From: Thiobacillus denitrificans
GTDB taxonomy: Bacteria > Pseudomonadota > Gammaproteobacteria > Burkholderiales > Thiobacillaceae
DNA length: 64,000 nucleotides
NCBI RefSeq assembly: GCF_001530125.1
Contig: NZ_LDUG01000014.1
Coordinates: forward strand, 1-64,000
Direction: 5' to 3'
Part shown: positions 34,947 to 43,506 of the stretch, piece after piece
How positions within the stretch are numbered: position 1 is the first letter of the stretch
Layout of the letters: each line of letters begins with the position of its first letter
Translations under genes and position numbers: made by a program
The notes under the pieces: model-generated
Database searches by the model: none
Seen by the model: only the letters and a program-made list of their open reading frames with translations
Told to the model about the DNA's origin: nothing

Positions 34947-35103
34947 GGATGCGCTGATTTATTTCGTTCGTGGTGAGCTTGTCGAACCATGAGCGGAATA
35001 AATTCAGCACAATCAATCTTGTGAAATGCCCTTCGACAAGCCTGTCCTGAGCCATGCCGAAGGGCTCAGGGCGAACGGGCCGAATTAATCAGCGTTTCCC
35101 TAG
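34943..35103. mobile_element. CTAG-bounded miniature element, copy 3 (161 bp, different core)
   Basis: Has the same outer ends (CTAGGGATGCGCTGATTTAT and ATTAATCAGCGTTTCCCTAG) but a different interior, with TTCGTTCGTGGTGAGCTTGT matched by a CCCTTCGACAAGCC...GGGCGAACGG block. The core resembles another common intergenic repeat, so this copy appears to be a hybrid of two repeat families. It joins copies 2 and 4 through shared CTAG tetranucleotides. Confidence 0.8.
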
Positions 35104-35238
35104 GGCGATGCTGATCAATCCGTCGTTGCGAGGAGCGTAGCGACGCGGCAATCCAGAAATGTCTGCTTAACCAATGCGCTGGATTGCCGCGCTTCGCTCG
35201 CAATGACAGTCACACCGAATTAATCAGCGTTTCCCTAG
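35100..35238. mobile_element. CTAG-bounded miniature element, copy 4 (139 bp)
   Basis: Same length and structure as copies 1 and 2 with a few substitutions, for example CTAGGGCGATGCTGATCAAT at the left end. It ends 6 bp before the stop of the convergent membrane-protein gene. With copies 2 and 3 it fills the entire 433-bp gap between hemN and the cbb3-locus genes. Confidence 0.85.
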
Positions 35239-35244
35239 CAGGCG

Positions 35245-35544
35245 TCAGCAGAAACCGCTTCCATCATCGCGCTTGGGACAGCCTTCGGGACGGTTGCGCG
35301 GGGGCAGCGGACAGCGGTTGATCTCGTCGGCGCCGCGCTGGAAATAGCAGGTCATGGCACTGGAAGCGATGCACAACAGCCAGAAAACGAAAAAACCGAT
35401 GGTGTAGGCGGCGATGCGATGCTCGATCAGCGCCTCGCCGCGATAGATGATCTCCAGCGGGTCGAACAGGGTGGTGAAGATGATGTCCGCCACCCCGGCA
35501 ACGAGGAAGGACGGCCACAGAATGTGGATCAGGCGCTGCATCAT
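35245..35544 (-). CDS. Small two-helix membrane protein at the end of the cbb3 locus
   Basis: 99 residues with two predicted membrane helices (about 8-28, WPSFLVAGVADIIFTTLFDP, and about 45-68, YTIGFFVFWLLCIASSAMTC) and a polar tail containing three Cys. It lies 24 bp after the 44-residue membrane protein and reads in the same direction as the ccoNOQP-ccoG-fixH genes, so it is probably part of that operon. I recall similar proteins of unknown function beside ccoG/fixH in betaproteobacteria. No function assigned. Confidence 0.7.
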   Translation of the reverse strand: MMQRLIHILWPSFLVAGVADIIFTTLFDPLEIIYRGEALIEHRIAAYTIGFFVFWLLCIASSAMTCYFQRGADEINRCPLPPRNRPEGCPKRDDGSGFC

Positions 35545-35568
35545 GGCGGATTCCTCGTTGGGATGTCG

Positions 35569-35703
35569 TTATTCGTCCGGGTCGTTCATCTTGCGCTTGT
35601 ACCAGCTCACCAGGTAAATCGCCATGCCGATCATGAACAGGATGGCGAACAGGCTCAACAGGCCCATCGGGCTAGTAAACAGCAAATTGAATATGACGTC
35701 CAT
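35569..35703 (-). CDS. 44-residue membrane protein, DUF3149-like
   Basis: Small frame, ATG at 35701-35703 and TAA at 35569-35571. It starts MDVIFNLLFTSPMGLLSLFA, has one membrane helix and ends KRKMNDPDE. Size and pattern match DUF3149, a small protein family often seen with cbb3 oxidase accessory genes. It sits 13 bp downstream of fixH in the same orientation. Its role is unknown; a small accessory subunit or assembly helper is a guess. Confidence 0.75.
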   Translation of the reverse strand: MDVIFNLLFTSPMGLLSLFAILFMIGMAIYLVSWYKRKMNDPDE

Positions 35704-35716
35704 TTCAGTCTCCCTA

Positions 35717-36256
35717 TTATTGAACGGTGGATTCAGCATCCGTCGTCAAGGTGACGGACTGGCTGAATGGGGTGTGCAGCACACCGGAAAGCCGCCAGGT
35801 GGCCGCGGCGTCGGCGAGCTGGACGAGCCATTTCCCGTCCGGCAGGACGGGCAACGCGGCGCGGTAATGCCCGCCGCCGGCATGGCTGAGGGTTAGCGTC
35901 TGATCCTGGCCCTGGCGGGTCGGATGGGCCAGCGTGAGGCTGAGTTGATCCGGATAGGTTTGCAGGTGGCCCGCCAGCGTCAGCGTCAGGGCGCCATCAT
36001 CGTTTTGCAGGGTGGCAATCAGCGCCAGTGCCCGGGCGGTGTCGTCGCGCGCCAGCGTCTGGTTGATGGCCAACCCGGCCTTGTAATAATCGCCGACCAC
36101 CAGGCCATCGGCACTGTTATAGGCGATCCAGACCGTGGTGAGGCCGGCGATGACCGCAGTGGCGGGCAGACTGATGAGAAACCACGGCCAGAATTCGCGA
36201 TACCAGGGCTTGCTTGCAGGGTTGCTGAGTGTGTTGTTCATGATTTTCGAAACCAT
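35717..36256 (-). CDS. fixH: FixH-family protein (CcoH-like) for cbb3 oxidase assembly
   Basis: 179 residues: a short cytoplasmic N-terminus, one membrane helix (about 25-47, FWPWFLISLPATAVIAGLTT) and a periplasmic beta-rich domain (VGDYYKAGLAINQTLARDD, GHYRAALPVLPDGKWLVQL) characteristic of FixH/CcoH, thought to aid assembly or stability of the oxidase. The start at 36256 has AGGTGA upstream; an internal ATG at 36241 is possible. It follows ccoG by 4 bp. Confidence 0.9.
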   Translation of the reverse strand: MVSKIMNNTLSNPASKPWYREFWPWFLISLPATAVIAGLTTVWIAYNSADGLVVGDYYKAGLAINQTLARDDTARALALIATLQNDDGALTLTLAGHLQTYPDQLSLTLAHPTRQGQDQTLTLSHAGGGHYRAALPVLPDGKWLVQLADAAATWRLSGVLHTPFSQSVTLTTDAESTVQ

Positions 36257-36260
36257 AGGG

Positions 36261-37682
36261 TCACCTGTTGAAGAATTTGGTGGCGACGGCTTCCTTGATG
36301 CGTGGATCGTCGATGGACTGGATGGTGAACGTCACCTCGATCGAGCGGCCTTTCAGTTCGACCGGATCGGCCACCAGGCTCACGGGAATGTCGATGGTCT
36401 GCAAGGGGGCGGCTGCGATTTCGCGGCGTGCCATCACCACGCTCAGGCCGTTAATTCCCTGTGCCTGGATGGTGTAGCGATGCGGCTGGCTGTCCTTGTT
36501 GATGATCTGCAGCCGATAGACATTTTCGATCAGGCCCTCGTCGGTTTCCTTCGACAGTGCCACGCGGTCGCGTATCACGTCGACGCGCAGCGGCACCCGG
36601 GTGGCGAGGCTGTAAACGAAGGCGCCGGAAAGCAGCGCCAGCAGCACGGTGTAGATGAGGGTGCGCGGGCGCAGGACATGCTTCAGGATGCCGCTGTCGG
36701 GATATTTGCCTTTCACCGCGTTCTCGGTGGTGTAGCGGATCAGCCCGCGCGGATAGCCCATCTTGTCCATGATCTGGTCGCAGCCGTCGATGCAGGCGGC
36801 GCAGCCGATGCATTCATATTGCAGGCCGTCGCGGATGTCGATGCCGGTCGGGCAGACCTGCACGCAGACGGCGCAGTCGACGCAGTCGCCCAGCCCCAGT
36901 GCCTTGTAGGCTGCCTTCTTGCCGCGCGACCCGCGCGGTTCGCCGCGCGAGGTATCGTAGGTCACGGTCAGTGTGTCGGAGTCGAACATCACGCTCTGGA
37001 AGCGCGCGTAGGGGCACATATACTTGCACACCTGCTCGCGCATGAAACCGGCATTGCCCCAGGTGGCAAAGCCGTAGAACAGAATCCAGAAGCTTTCCCA
37101 CGGGCCGAGGCTGGCACTGAGCGTTTCGGCCACCAGTAGCTGGATCGGCGTGAAATAGCCGACGAAGGTGAAGCCGGTCCATAGCGCAATCAGCACCCAG
37201 ACAAAATGCTTCAGGCCGCGGCGGCGCAGTTTGTTGGCATTCCACGGCGACTTGTCGAGTTTCTTGCGCGCGAGGTGGTCGCCTTCCAGCCAGCTTTCCA
37301 CCCACATGAAGATTTCGGTGTAAACGGTTTGCGGGCAGGCATAGCCGCACCACAATCGACCGGCGACCGCCGTGAACAGGAACAGCGCCAGCGCCGCCAG
37401 GACCAGCAGACCGGTCAGGTAAACGAAATCCTGCGGCCAGAACACCAGGCCGAAGATGTAGAACTTGCGCGCGGCCAGATCGAACAGCACCGCCTGCCGG
37501 TTGTCCCATTGCAGCCAGGGCAGGCCGTAATACACCGCCTGGGTCAGCAGCACCAGCGCGACGCGCCAGTTGGCGAACACCCCATGCACCGCGCGCGGCT
37601 GGATGATTTGCCGGATCGCATAGAGCTGCTGTTCGATCGGGACGTCGGCGGATGATGGAGCGGGCTGCTTGTCGTCTGTCAC
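36261..37682 (-). CDS. ccoG: Cytochrome c oxidase accessory protein CcoG (RdxA/FixG)
   Basis: 473-residue polytopic ferredoxin-like membrane protein with about five helices, involved in cbb3 oxidase maturation and probably copper reduction. It has two [4Fe-4S] motifs, CVDCAVCVQVCPTG and CIGCAACIDGC, an earlier WCGYACPQTVYTE segment, and a C-terminal Ig-like FixG domain (about residues 350-470). It follows ccoP after a 105-bp gap that holds two strong inverted repeats. Confidence 0.95.
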   Translation of the reverse strand: MTDDKQPAPSSADVPIEQQLYAIRQIIQPRAVHGVFANWRVALVLLTQAVYYGLPWLQWDNRQAVLFDLAARKFYIFGLVFWPQDFVYLTGLLVLAALALFLFTAVAGRLWCGYACPQTVYTEIFMWVESWLEGDHLARKKLDKSPWNANKLRRRGLKHFVWVLIALWTGFTFVGYFTPIQLLVAETLSASLGPWESFWILFYGFATWGNAGFMREQVCKYMCPYARFQSVMFDSDTLTVTYDTSRGEPRGSRGKKAAYKALGLGDCVDCAVCVQVCPTGIDIRDGLQYECIGCAACIDGCDQIMDKMGYPRGLIRYTTENAVKGKYPDSGILKHVLRPRTLIYTVLLALLSGAFVYSLATRVPLRVDVIRDRVALSKETDEGLIENVYRLQIINKDSQPHRYTIQAQGINGLSVVMARREIAAAPLQTIDIPVSLVADPVELKGRSIEVTFTIQSIDDPRIKEAVATKFFNR

Positions 37683-37705
37683 TGCGTTTTCCGTGGAAGG
37701 TCTGA

Positions 37706-37778
37706 GCCGCTTGAACGTACTGACTGATGAGGCCAGCGCAATACGTTTAAGCGGCCGGCCGGAACATTCCGGCGGGCC
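37706..37778. terminator. Two overlapping inverted repeats between ccoP and ccoG
   Basis: GCCGCTTGAACGTA (37706-37719) pairs with TACGTTTAAGCGGC (37742-37755) at 13 of 14 positions. A second hairpin pairs GGCCGGCCGGAA (37753-37764) with TTCCGGCGGGCC (37767-37778) with one mismatch. No T-run follows on the minus strand, so this may be an mRNA-stabilising or attenuating structure that lowers ccoG expression relative to ccoNOQP instead of a classical terminator. That role is inferred. Confidence 0.5.
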
Positions 37779-37787
37779 GTTTCCTGC

Positions 37788-38708
37788 TTACTGCTTTTGC
37801 GACAGGCCGTACACGTAAGCCGTCAGCAGATGCAGCTTGGCTTCCTTGTTGGAGGTGGTGCCGAGCGTCTGGTCGATGCCGGGCATCACGCCGTTGCGGC
37901 CCTTGGTAATGGACTCGATGATCGCCGCTTCGGCGCCGCCGTACCGCCACACATTGTTGGTGAGGTTGGGCGATCCCATCGCCTGCATGCCGGTGCCGTC
38001 CGGCATGTGGCAGGCCGCGCAGTTTTCCGCGAATTTCGGACGGCCGACATCGGCCAGCGCAGCATCGTGCGGGCGCCCCGCCAGCGACAACACATAGTTC
38101 GCCACTTCCTTCGTGCCCTGCGCGCCCAGCGCTTCACCCATCGGCGGCATCATCCCCGAACGGCCATCGGTGATGGTGGCCCGGATGGTGTCGGGGTCGC
38201 CGCCGTAGAGCCAGTCGCCATCGGTCAGGTTGGGGAAGCCCCTGGCGCCCGCCGCATCCGAGCCGTGACATTGCGAGCAGTAGGTCAGGAACAGGTTCCT
38301 GCCGATGGCGCGCGCATCGGGATTGGCGGCCACGGTGACGACGTCCTGCTGCATGAAGCCTGCATACACCGGCTGGAATTGGGCTTCGGCTTTTCGCACT
38401 TCGGCCTCGTATTCGCCGATCTGCGTCCATTTCAGCAGGCCAGGGTAGCTGCCCAGCCCTGGCCACAGCAGCAGATACACAACGGCAAACACCATGGTTC
38501 CGTAGAACAGGCCCAGCCACCAGCGCGGCAGCGGGTTGTTCAAGTCCTGCAAATCACCGTCCCAGGTATGTTTCATCAGCTCGGGCTTTTCGCCGGGGGC
38601 GAGCTTGCGGGTGGTCTGCGACCTGAGAAACACCCAAGTGCCGATAATGCTCGCCAGGGTGAGCACGCTGATGTAAATCGGCCAGAAACCGTGTGTGAAA
38701 TCACTCAT
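37788..38708 (-). CDS. ccoP: cbb3-type cytochrome c oxidase subunit III, dihaem
   Basis: 306-residue electron-entry subunit with two N-terminal membrane helices (about 8-28 and 62-84) and two periplasmic cytochrome c domains with CSQCH (about residue 143) and CAACH (about residue 232), plus Met ligand candidates in GMMPPMGEAL and NGVMPGI. Its start overlaps the ccoQ end (38705-38708). Canonical order N-O-Q-P. Confidence 0.96.
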   Translation of the reverse strand: MSDFTHGFWPIYISVLTLASIIGTWVFLRSQTTRKLAPGEKPELMKHTWDGDLQDLNNPLPRWWLGLFYGTMVFAVVYLLLWPGLGSYPGLLKWTQIGEYEAEVRKAEAQFQPVYAGFMQQDVVTVAANPDARAIGRNLFLTYCSQCHGSDAAGARGFPNLTDGDWLYGGDPDTIRATITDGRSGMMPPMGEALGAQGTKEVANYVLSLAGRPHDAALADVGRPKFAENCAACHMPDGTGMQAMGSPNLTNNVWRYGGAEAAIIESITKGRNGVMPGIDQTLGTTSNKEAKLHLLTAYVYGLSQKQ

Positions 38709-38902
38709 TGCTTGTCTCCTTGTTTGGCGGGCGTTATGTCCCGCTGGGACGGTATCCCTTGGGCGTCGTCTTCTTCGAATGGCAGGCGGCCGGCGTCTTC
38801 AAAACGCTGCTTGTTGCCGCGGCTGTAGGCCCACCAGACGATGCCGATGAACACCACGACGAAGGCCGCCGTGACGATGCCGCTGATCATTCCGCTGTCC
38901 AT
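38705..38902 (-). CDS. ccoQ: cbb3-type cytochrome c oxidase subunit CcoQ
   Basis: 65-residue subunit with one membrane helix (MISGIVTAAFVVVFIGIVWW), the conserved WAYSRGNKQRFEDAGRLPFE and a polar tail. It stabilises the CcoNOP core in other bacteria. The last third is coded by a stretch (38734-38763) that nearly equals part of the 200-bp repeat at 19864-20063, so the C-terminal tail (IPSQRDIT) may derive from a repeat insertion. Confidence 0.93.
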   Translation of the reverse strand: MDSGMISGIVTAAFVVVFIGIVWWAYSRGNKQRFEDAGRLPFEEDDAQGIPSQRDITPAKQGDKQ

Positions 38903-38909
38903 GGCTGAC

Positions 38910-39515
38910 TCAGTTCTTCGGGGCGTGGATGCCCAGCACCTGCAGGTAGGCGACGACCGCGTCGATCTCGGTCCTGCCGTCCAGTGCGGCGGGCGCGTCG
39001 CTGATTTCCTGCTCGGTGTAGCCGTGGCCGACCACGTTCAGGGTGCGCATCTTGCGCTGGATGGCGGCGTCCTTCAGCGGCCGGTCCAGCCACGGGTAGG
39101 CGGGCATGTTGGATTCCGGCACCACGTCGCGCGGATTCAGCAGGTGCGCCACGTGCCAGGCGTCGGAATAACGTCCGCCGACGCGATGCAGGTCCGGTCC
39201 GGTGCGCTTGGATCCCCACAGGAAGGGACGGTCGTAGACGAACTCGCCCGCCACCGAATAGTGGCCGTAACGCTCGGTCTCGGCGCGGAACGGGCGAATC
39301 ATCTGCGAGTGGCAGCCGACGCAGCCTTCGCGGATGTAGATATCGCGTCCCGACAGCTGCAACGCCGTGTAGGGCGTGAGGCCCGCCACCGGGGTGGTGG
39401 TGGAGGTCTGGAAGAACAGCGGCACGATCTGCACCAGGCCGCCGACACTGACGATGAGAATGGTCAGCACGATCAGCAGACCGATGTTCTTTTCGATGGT
39501 TTCATGCGAAATCAT
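38910..39515 (-). CDS. ccoO: cbb3-type cytochrome c oxidase subunit II, monohaem
   Basis: 201 residues: one N-terminal membrane helix (about 12-32) and a periplasmic cytochrome c domain with CVGCH ([15 protein letters not shown]) and a later Met in NMPAYPWL. Typical CcoO segments include [20 protein letters not shown] and [15 protein letters not shown]. It transfers electrons from CcoP to the CcoN haem/copper centre. It lies 11 bp after ccoN and 7 bp before ccoQ. Confidence 0.97.
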   Translation of the reverse strand: MISHETIEKNIGLLIVLTILIVSVGGLVQIVPLFFQTSTTTPVAGLTPYTALQLSGRDIYIREGCVGCHSQMIRPFRAETERYGHYSVAGEFVYDRPFLWGSKRTGPDLHRVGGRYSDAWHVAHLLNPRDVVPESNMPAYPWLDRPLKDAAIQRKMRTLNVVGHGYTEQEISDAPAALDGRTEIDAVVAYLQVLGIHAPKN

Positions 39516-39526
39516 GTTCGGTCTCC

Positions 39527-40948
<1,422 letters not shown>

Positions 40949-41018
40949 ACACGTCTCCCGTGATTGATGACTGAATTAGTGCATGCGAATGTGATGATCT
41001 GTTTCGCATATGCGGATA

Positions 41019-41048
41019 AATATATCGACTTATATAAGAATGTGTCAA
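41019..41048 (-). promoter_or_regulatory. Candidate sigma-70 promoter of the cbb3 operon
   Basis: On the minus strand TTGACA (complement of 41043-41048) is followed after 18 bases by TATATT (complement of 41019-41024), about 70 bp before the ccoN ATG. The -35 box lies within GTCAAGTTGAC, a small palindrome that could bind a regulator. No canonical FNR/ANR site (TTGATnnnnATCAA) is evident, which is unusual for a cbb3 operon. Confidence 0.55.
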
Positions 41049-41170
41049 GTTGACGCACCCCATTTTGAACGGGCTGTGCAAACCAAGTGTTGTTTGTTTG
41101 CGAAAACTGACGCCATCCCTGTTTAAGTCAGATTCAGATTTTGTATAGCTCAGTTCGCACGCAATTAATA

Positions 41171-41199
41171 TGCATCATCCCCGCGTGAGCGGGGAACAC
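41171..41199 (-). CRISPR. Solitary type I-E-like CRISPR repeat (no array)
   Basis: Read on the minus strand the 29 bases begin GTGTTCCCCGCTCACGCGGG and continue GATGATGCA. This matches the usual type I-E repeat (GTGTTCCCCGC, stem-loop, GCGGGGATGAACCG) except at its 3' end, where the terminal repeat of an array is often degenerate. No second repeat occurs on either side within 100 bp and no cas genes are in the window. The 32 bases at 41200-41231 occupy a spacer's position and run into the stop codon of the toxin gene. Confidence 0.6.
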
Positions 41200-41229
41200 G
41201 GGTCAAGCTGGGCGCCCACGTCGGCCAGC

Positions 41230-41529
41230 CTAGTGAAAATCGCTTTCGCGCTGATGTCGCACCGCCAGAACTGTCACCATGCCAGGGTTCTCGATCTCGT
41301 AAAGCGCGACATAACCTGCCTGTCCAAATTCAATCACCATCTCACGTAGTAAAGGTTGATCGCTTGCCGCTTTGCGGCAAGCGAAAGGAAAGGTTTGCAA
41401 AAATTCAATCGCTTTGCCGATGGCAACGCGCGCATCCTCGGCCGCCGGCAGATCGTGCTCGGCCAGAAAATCAAACAATCGCTGCAAATCATCCGCCGCG
41501 CGGGGCGCTAAGCGGACTTGATAGCTCAC
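41230..41529 (-). CDS. RelE/ParE-family toxin
   Basis: 99 residues. MSYQVRLAPRAADDLQRLFD at the N-terminus and a C-terminal YVALYEIENPGMVTVLAVRHQRESDF fit the ParE/RelE fold, with Arg-His near the end. ParE proteins inhibit gyrase and RelE proteins cleave mRNA; the two cannot be separated here. The ATG overlaps the antitoxin stop by 4 bp (41526-41529), the usual antitoxin-first arrangement. The stop codon borders the lone CRISPR repeat region. Confidence 0.88.
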   Translation of the reverse strand: MSYQVRLAPRAADDLQRLFDFLAEHDLPAAEDARVAIGKAIEFLQTFPFACRKAASDQPLLREMVIEFGQAGYVALYEIENPGMVTVLAVRHQRESDFH

Positions 41530-41807
41530 CGATCGCGGTCTGTCTGATTGGTACGTGCTTTGGCGAGCGATTCATCCAGGCGCTTGAGCATCTCGACGGA
41601 CGAAACATACTGCCCGGATGCTTTGGCTTCGTCGCGCGCCAGCAGCCCACGTGCGATGAATTCGCGTTGCGTCTCACGACGCTTGATGTTCAGGCGCACC
41701 GCTTCCAGCACAAAGCCCGACAGGGTTTCGCCATCTTGCAGTACCGATTCGGCCGCAGCGCGCAGTGCGCTGTCTACCCGCAACGGCGGTAATGTCGCGT
41801 TTTTCAT
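41526..41807 (-). CDS. Ribbon-helix-helix-type antitoxin
   Basis: 93 residues. The N-terminal half (LPPLRVDSALRAAAESVLQD, then GETLSGFVLEAVRLNIKRRE) looks like a ribbon-helix-helix DNA-binding domain similar to YlcI/YnfO-like antitoxins. The C-terminal half is charged and helical, suited to wrap the toxin. First gene of the toxin-antitoxin pair. A 14-bp perfect palindrome lies 17 bp upstream and is the likely autorepression site. Confidence 0.85.
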   Translation of the reverse strand: MKNATLPPLRVDSALRAAAESVLQDGETLSGFVLEAVRLNIKRRETQREFIARGLLARDEAKASGQYVSSVEMLKRLDESLAKARTNQTDRDR

Positions 41808-41823
41808 GGCTTATCCTTTATGC

Positions 41824-41837
41824 ATTGCATATGCAAT
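41824..41837. promoter_or_regulatory. Candidate operator of the toxin-antitoxin operon
   Basis: ATTGCATATGCAAT is a perfect 14-bp palindrome between the antitoxin start and its upstream region, with AAGGAT acting as ribosome binding site for the antitoxin. Palindromes at this place commonly bind the antitoxin or the toxin-antitoxin complex. Confidence 0.55.
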
Positions 41838-42060
41838 ACAGTGTAGGTGGGCTTTATTCCGCAAGCAAGTCATCCTATTCGCCGCACCAAGAGCAAACCG
41901 CAGCCGAAGGCTTTGGCGGGGCCGATGCCGTTTCAGCCCGCAATAGGCACAAGCGATAGGCTATCATCCTGCGGCGCCCGCGATTTTTCTTTCAATCTGA
42001 CGCAATTCAGGTTTTGTGCCAGATTGAAAATCCGCATGGTTTTGTACGCACACTTTTTTC

Positions 42061-42714
42061 ATGCACCTCATTCCCAAACCCCTCACGACCCTCATCTGCA
42101 TCATCCGCCACGGTGAAACCGACTGGAATGTGGAGAAACGGATCCAGGGTCATACCGATGTGCCGCTCAACGAGGTGGGGCGGGCGCAGGCGCTGGCGAT
42201 GGCGTTCAACGCGGCGCACCAGCGGTTTGCCGCGATCTACAGCAGCGACCTGGTGCGGGCGATAGAAACGGCGCAGGTGCTGGCGCAGCGTGAGGGCCTG
42301 GAGGTGACGGTGCTGCCGCAGTTGCGCGAACGGCATTACGGCATATTCCAGGGCATCACGGCTGCCGAGGGTGCCGGGCTATATCCGGCGGCGCATGCCC
42401 ACTATGTGGCGCGCGATCTGGATTACGACTTCGAGACGGGTGAGTCGCTGCGCCGGTTTGCCGAACGGGTGGCGGACGGCATCGACTGGCTGGTGCGGCA
42501 TCACAGCGGGCAGACGATTGCGGCGGTGTGCCACAGCGGCGTTCTCGATGTGATCTATCGCCGCGCCACCGGCCGCCCGCTGCACACACCGCGCGATTTC
42601 GTCATTCCAAACTGCGCGCTCAACTGGTTTCATTTCGACGGCCAGGGCTGGCATCTCGACGCCTGGGCGGATCGCCACCATCTGCACGAAGTGTTGACGG
42701 AATCCCCCGAATGA
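42061..42714 (+). CDS. Histidine phosphatase family protein (phosphoglycerate mutase-like)
   Basis: 217 residues of the branch-1 histidine phosphatase fold: IIRHGETDWN with the catalytic His, SSDLVRAIETAQVLA, proton-donor region RERHYGIFQG, and second His in CHSGVLDVIYRR. It lacks the insertions of true gpmA and more resembles GpmB/CobC-type phosphatases; substrate unknown. Its last bases overlap the gpmA start (ATGA at 42711-42714), so the two are cotranscribed and probably coupled. Confidence 0.87.
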   Translation: MHLIPKPLTTLICIIRHGETDWNVEKRIQGHTDVPLNEVGRAQALAMAFNAAHQRFAAIYSSDLVRAIETAQVLAQREGLEVTVLPQLRERHYGIFQGITAAEGAGLYPAAHAHYVARDLDYDFETGESLRRFAERVADGIDWLVRHHSGQTIAAVCHSGVLDVIYRRATGRPLHTPRDFVIPNCALNWFHFDGQGWHLDAWADRHHLHEVLTESPE

Positions 42715-43436
42715 ACGCGCCGGCACAATGGATGGTGTTGTTTCGCCACGGCCACAGCGAATGGAATCTCTCCGACCGCTTTACCGGCTGGACCGACATT
42801 CCGCTGACCGAAGTCGGCCTCGCCGAGGCGGCTGCGGCGGGACGGCGGCTGGCGCAGGCGGGGTTTGCCTTCGACGAGGTGCATGGCTCGGTGCTGCAGC
42901 GCACCCGCCAGACGGTCGGGGCGCTGTTGGCCGCGATGGGCACGCCCGAGGTGCCGCTGTTCACCACCTGGCGCCTGAACGAGCGGCATTACGGCGCGCT
43001 GCAGGGCATGGACAAGCATGAGATTTTTGCGGCCTGGGGCGAGGAAGCCTCGCGCCGCTGGTGGCGTGGCTATGTCGAACCGCCGCCACCGCTCAATCAC
43101 AATGACCCGCGCCATCCGCGTTTCGATCCGCTGTATGCGGCGCTCGACCCCCAGGACCTGCCGGCCAGCGAAAGCCTGCGCGACTGCCAGCGGCGTACCT
43201 TGCCGTACTGGAACGAGGTGCTGGTGCCGCGGCTGCGTGCGGGGCGCCGCCTGCTGGTGGTGAGCCACGGCAACACGCTGCGCGGGTTGGTGATGCATCT
43301 GGACGGACTGAGCGCGGGGGACACGGAGCGGATGGAGATCCCATACGCGGTGCCGCTGGTTTACCGCTTTGCGCCCGACCTGCGTGTGGTGGGGCGTGAG
43401 TGGCTGGCGGTGCCGGGTGTTGCGCCAGCCGCCTGA
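42711..43436 (+). CDS. gpmA: 2,3-bisphosphoglycerate-dependent phosphoglycerate mutase
   Basis: About 241 residues. It interconverts 3- and 2-phosphoglycerate, next to enolase in glycolysis. Shows LFRHGHSEWNLSDRFTGWTD with the phosphorylated His, SVLQRTRQT, ERHYGALQGMDKHEIFAAWG, WWRGYVEPPPPL and VSHGNTLRGLVMHLD. These mark it as a true dPGM, unlike the phosphatase gene before it. The ATG at 42711 gives the family N-terminus. Confidence 0.93.
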   Translation: MNAPAQWMVLFRHGHSEWNLSDRFTGWTDIPLTEVGLAEAAAAGRRLAQAGFAFDEVHGSVLQRTRQTVGALLAAMGTPEVPLFTTWRLNERHYGALQGMDKHEIFAAWGEEASRRWWRGYVEPPPPLNHNDPRHPRFDPLYAALDPQDLPASESLRDCQRRTLPYWNEVLVPRLRAGRRLLVVSHGNTLRGLVMHLDGLSAGDTERMEIPYAVPLVYRFAPDLRVVGREWLAVPGVAPAA

Positions 43437-43506
43437 TTCCATTTCTACAGCAAAAAAACTTGCGAAAGCGGGCTGCGAGCACCGAGAGCTTCCGCAGGAT
43501 GGGAGA

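Noticed and set aside
41171-41199. The CCCCGC/GCGGGG hairpin as a transcription terminator
   Set aside because: No T-run follows on either strand and the extended bases on both sides match a CRISPR repeat instead.
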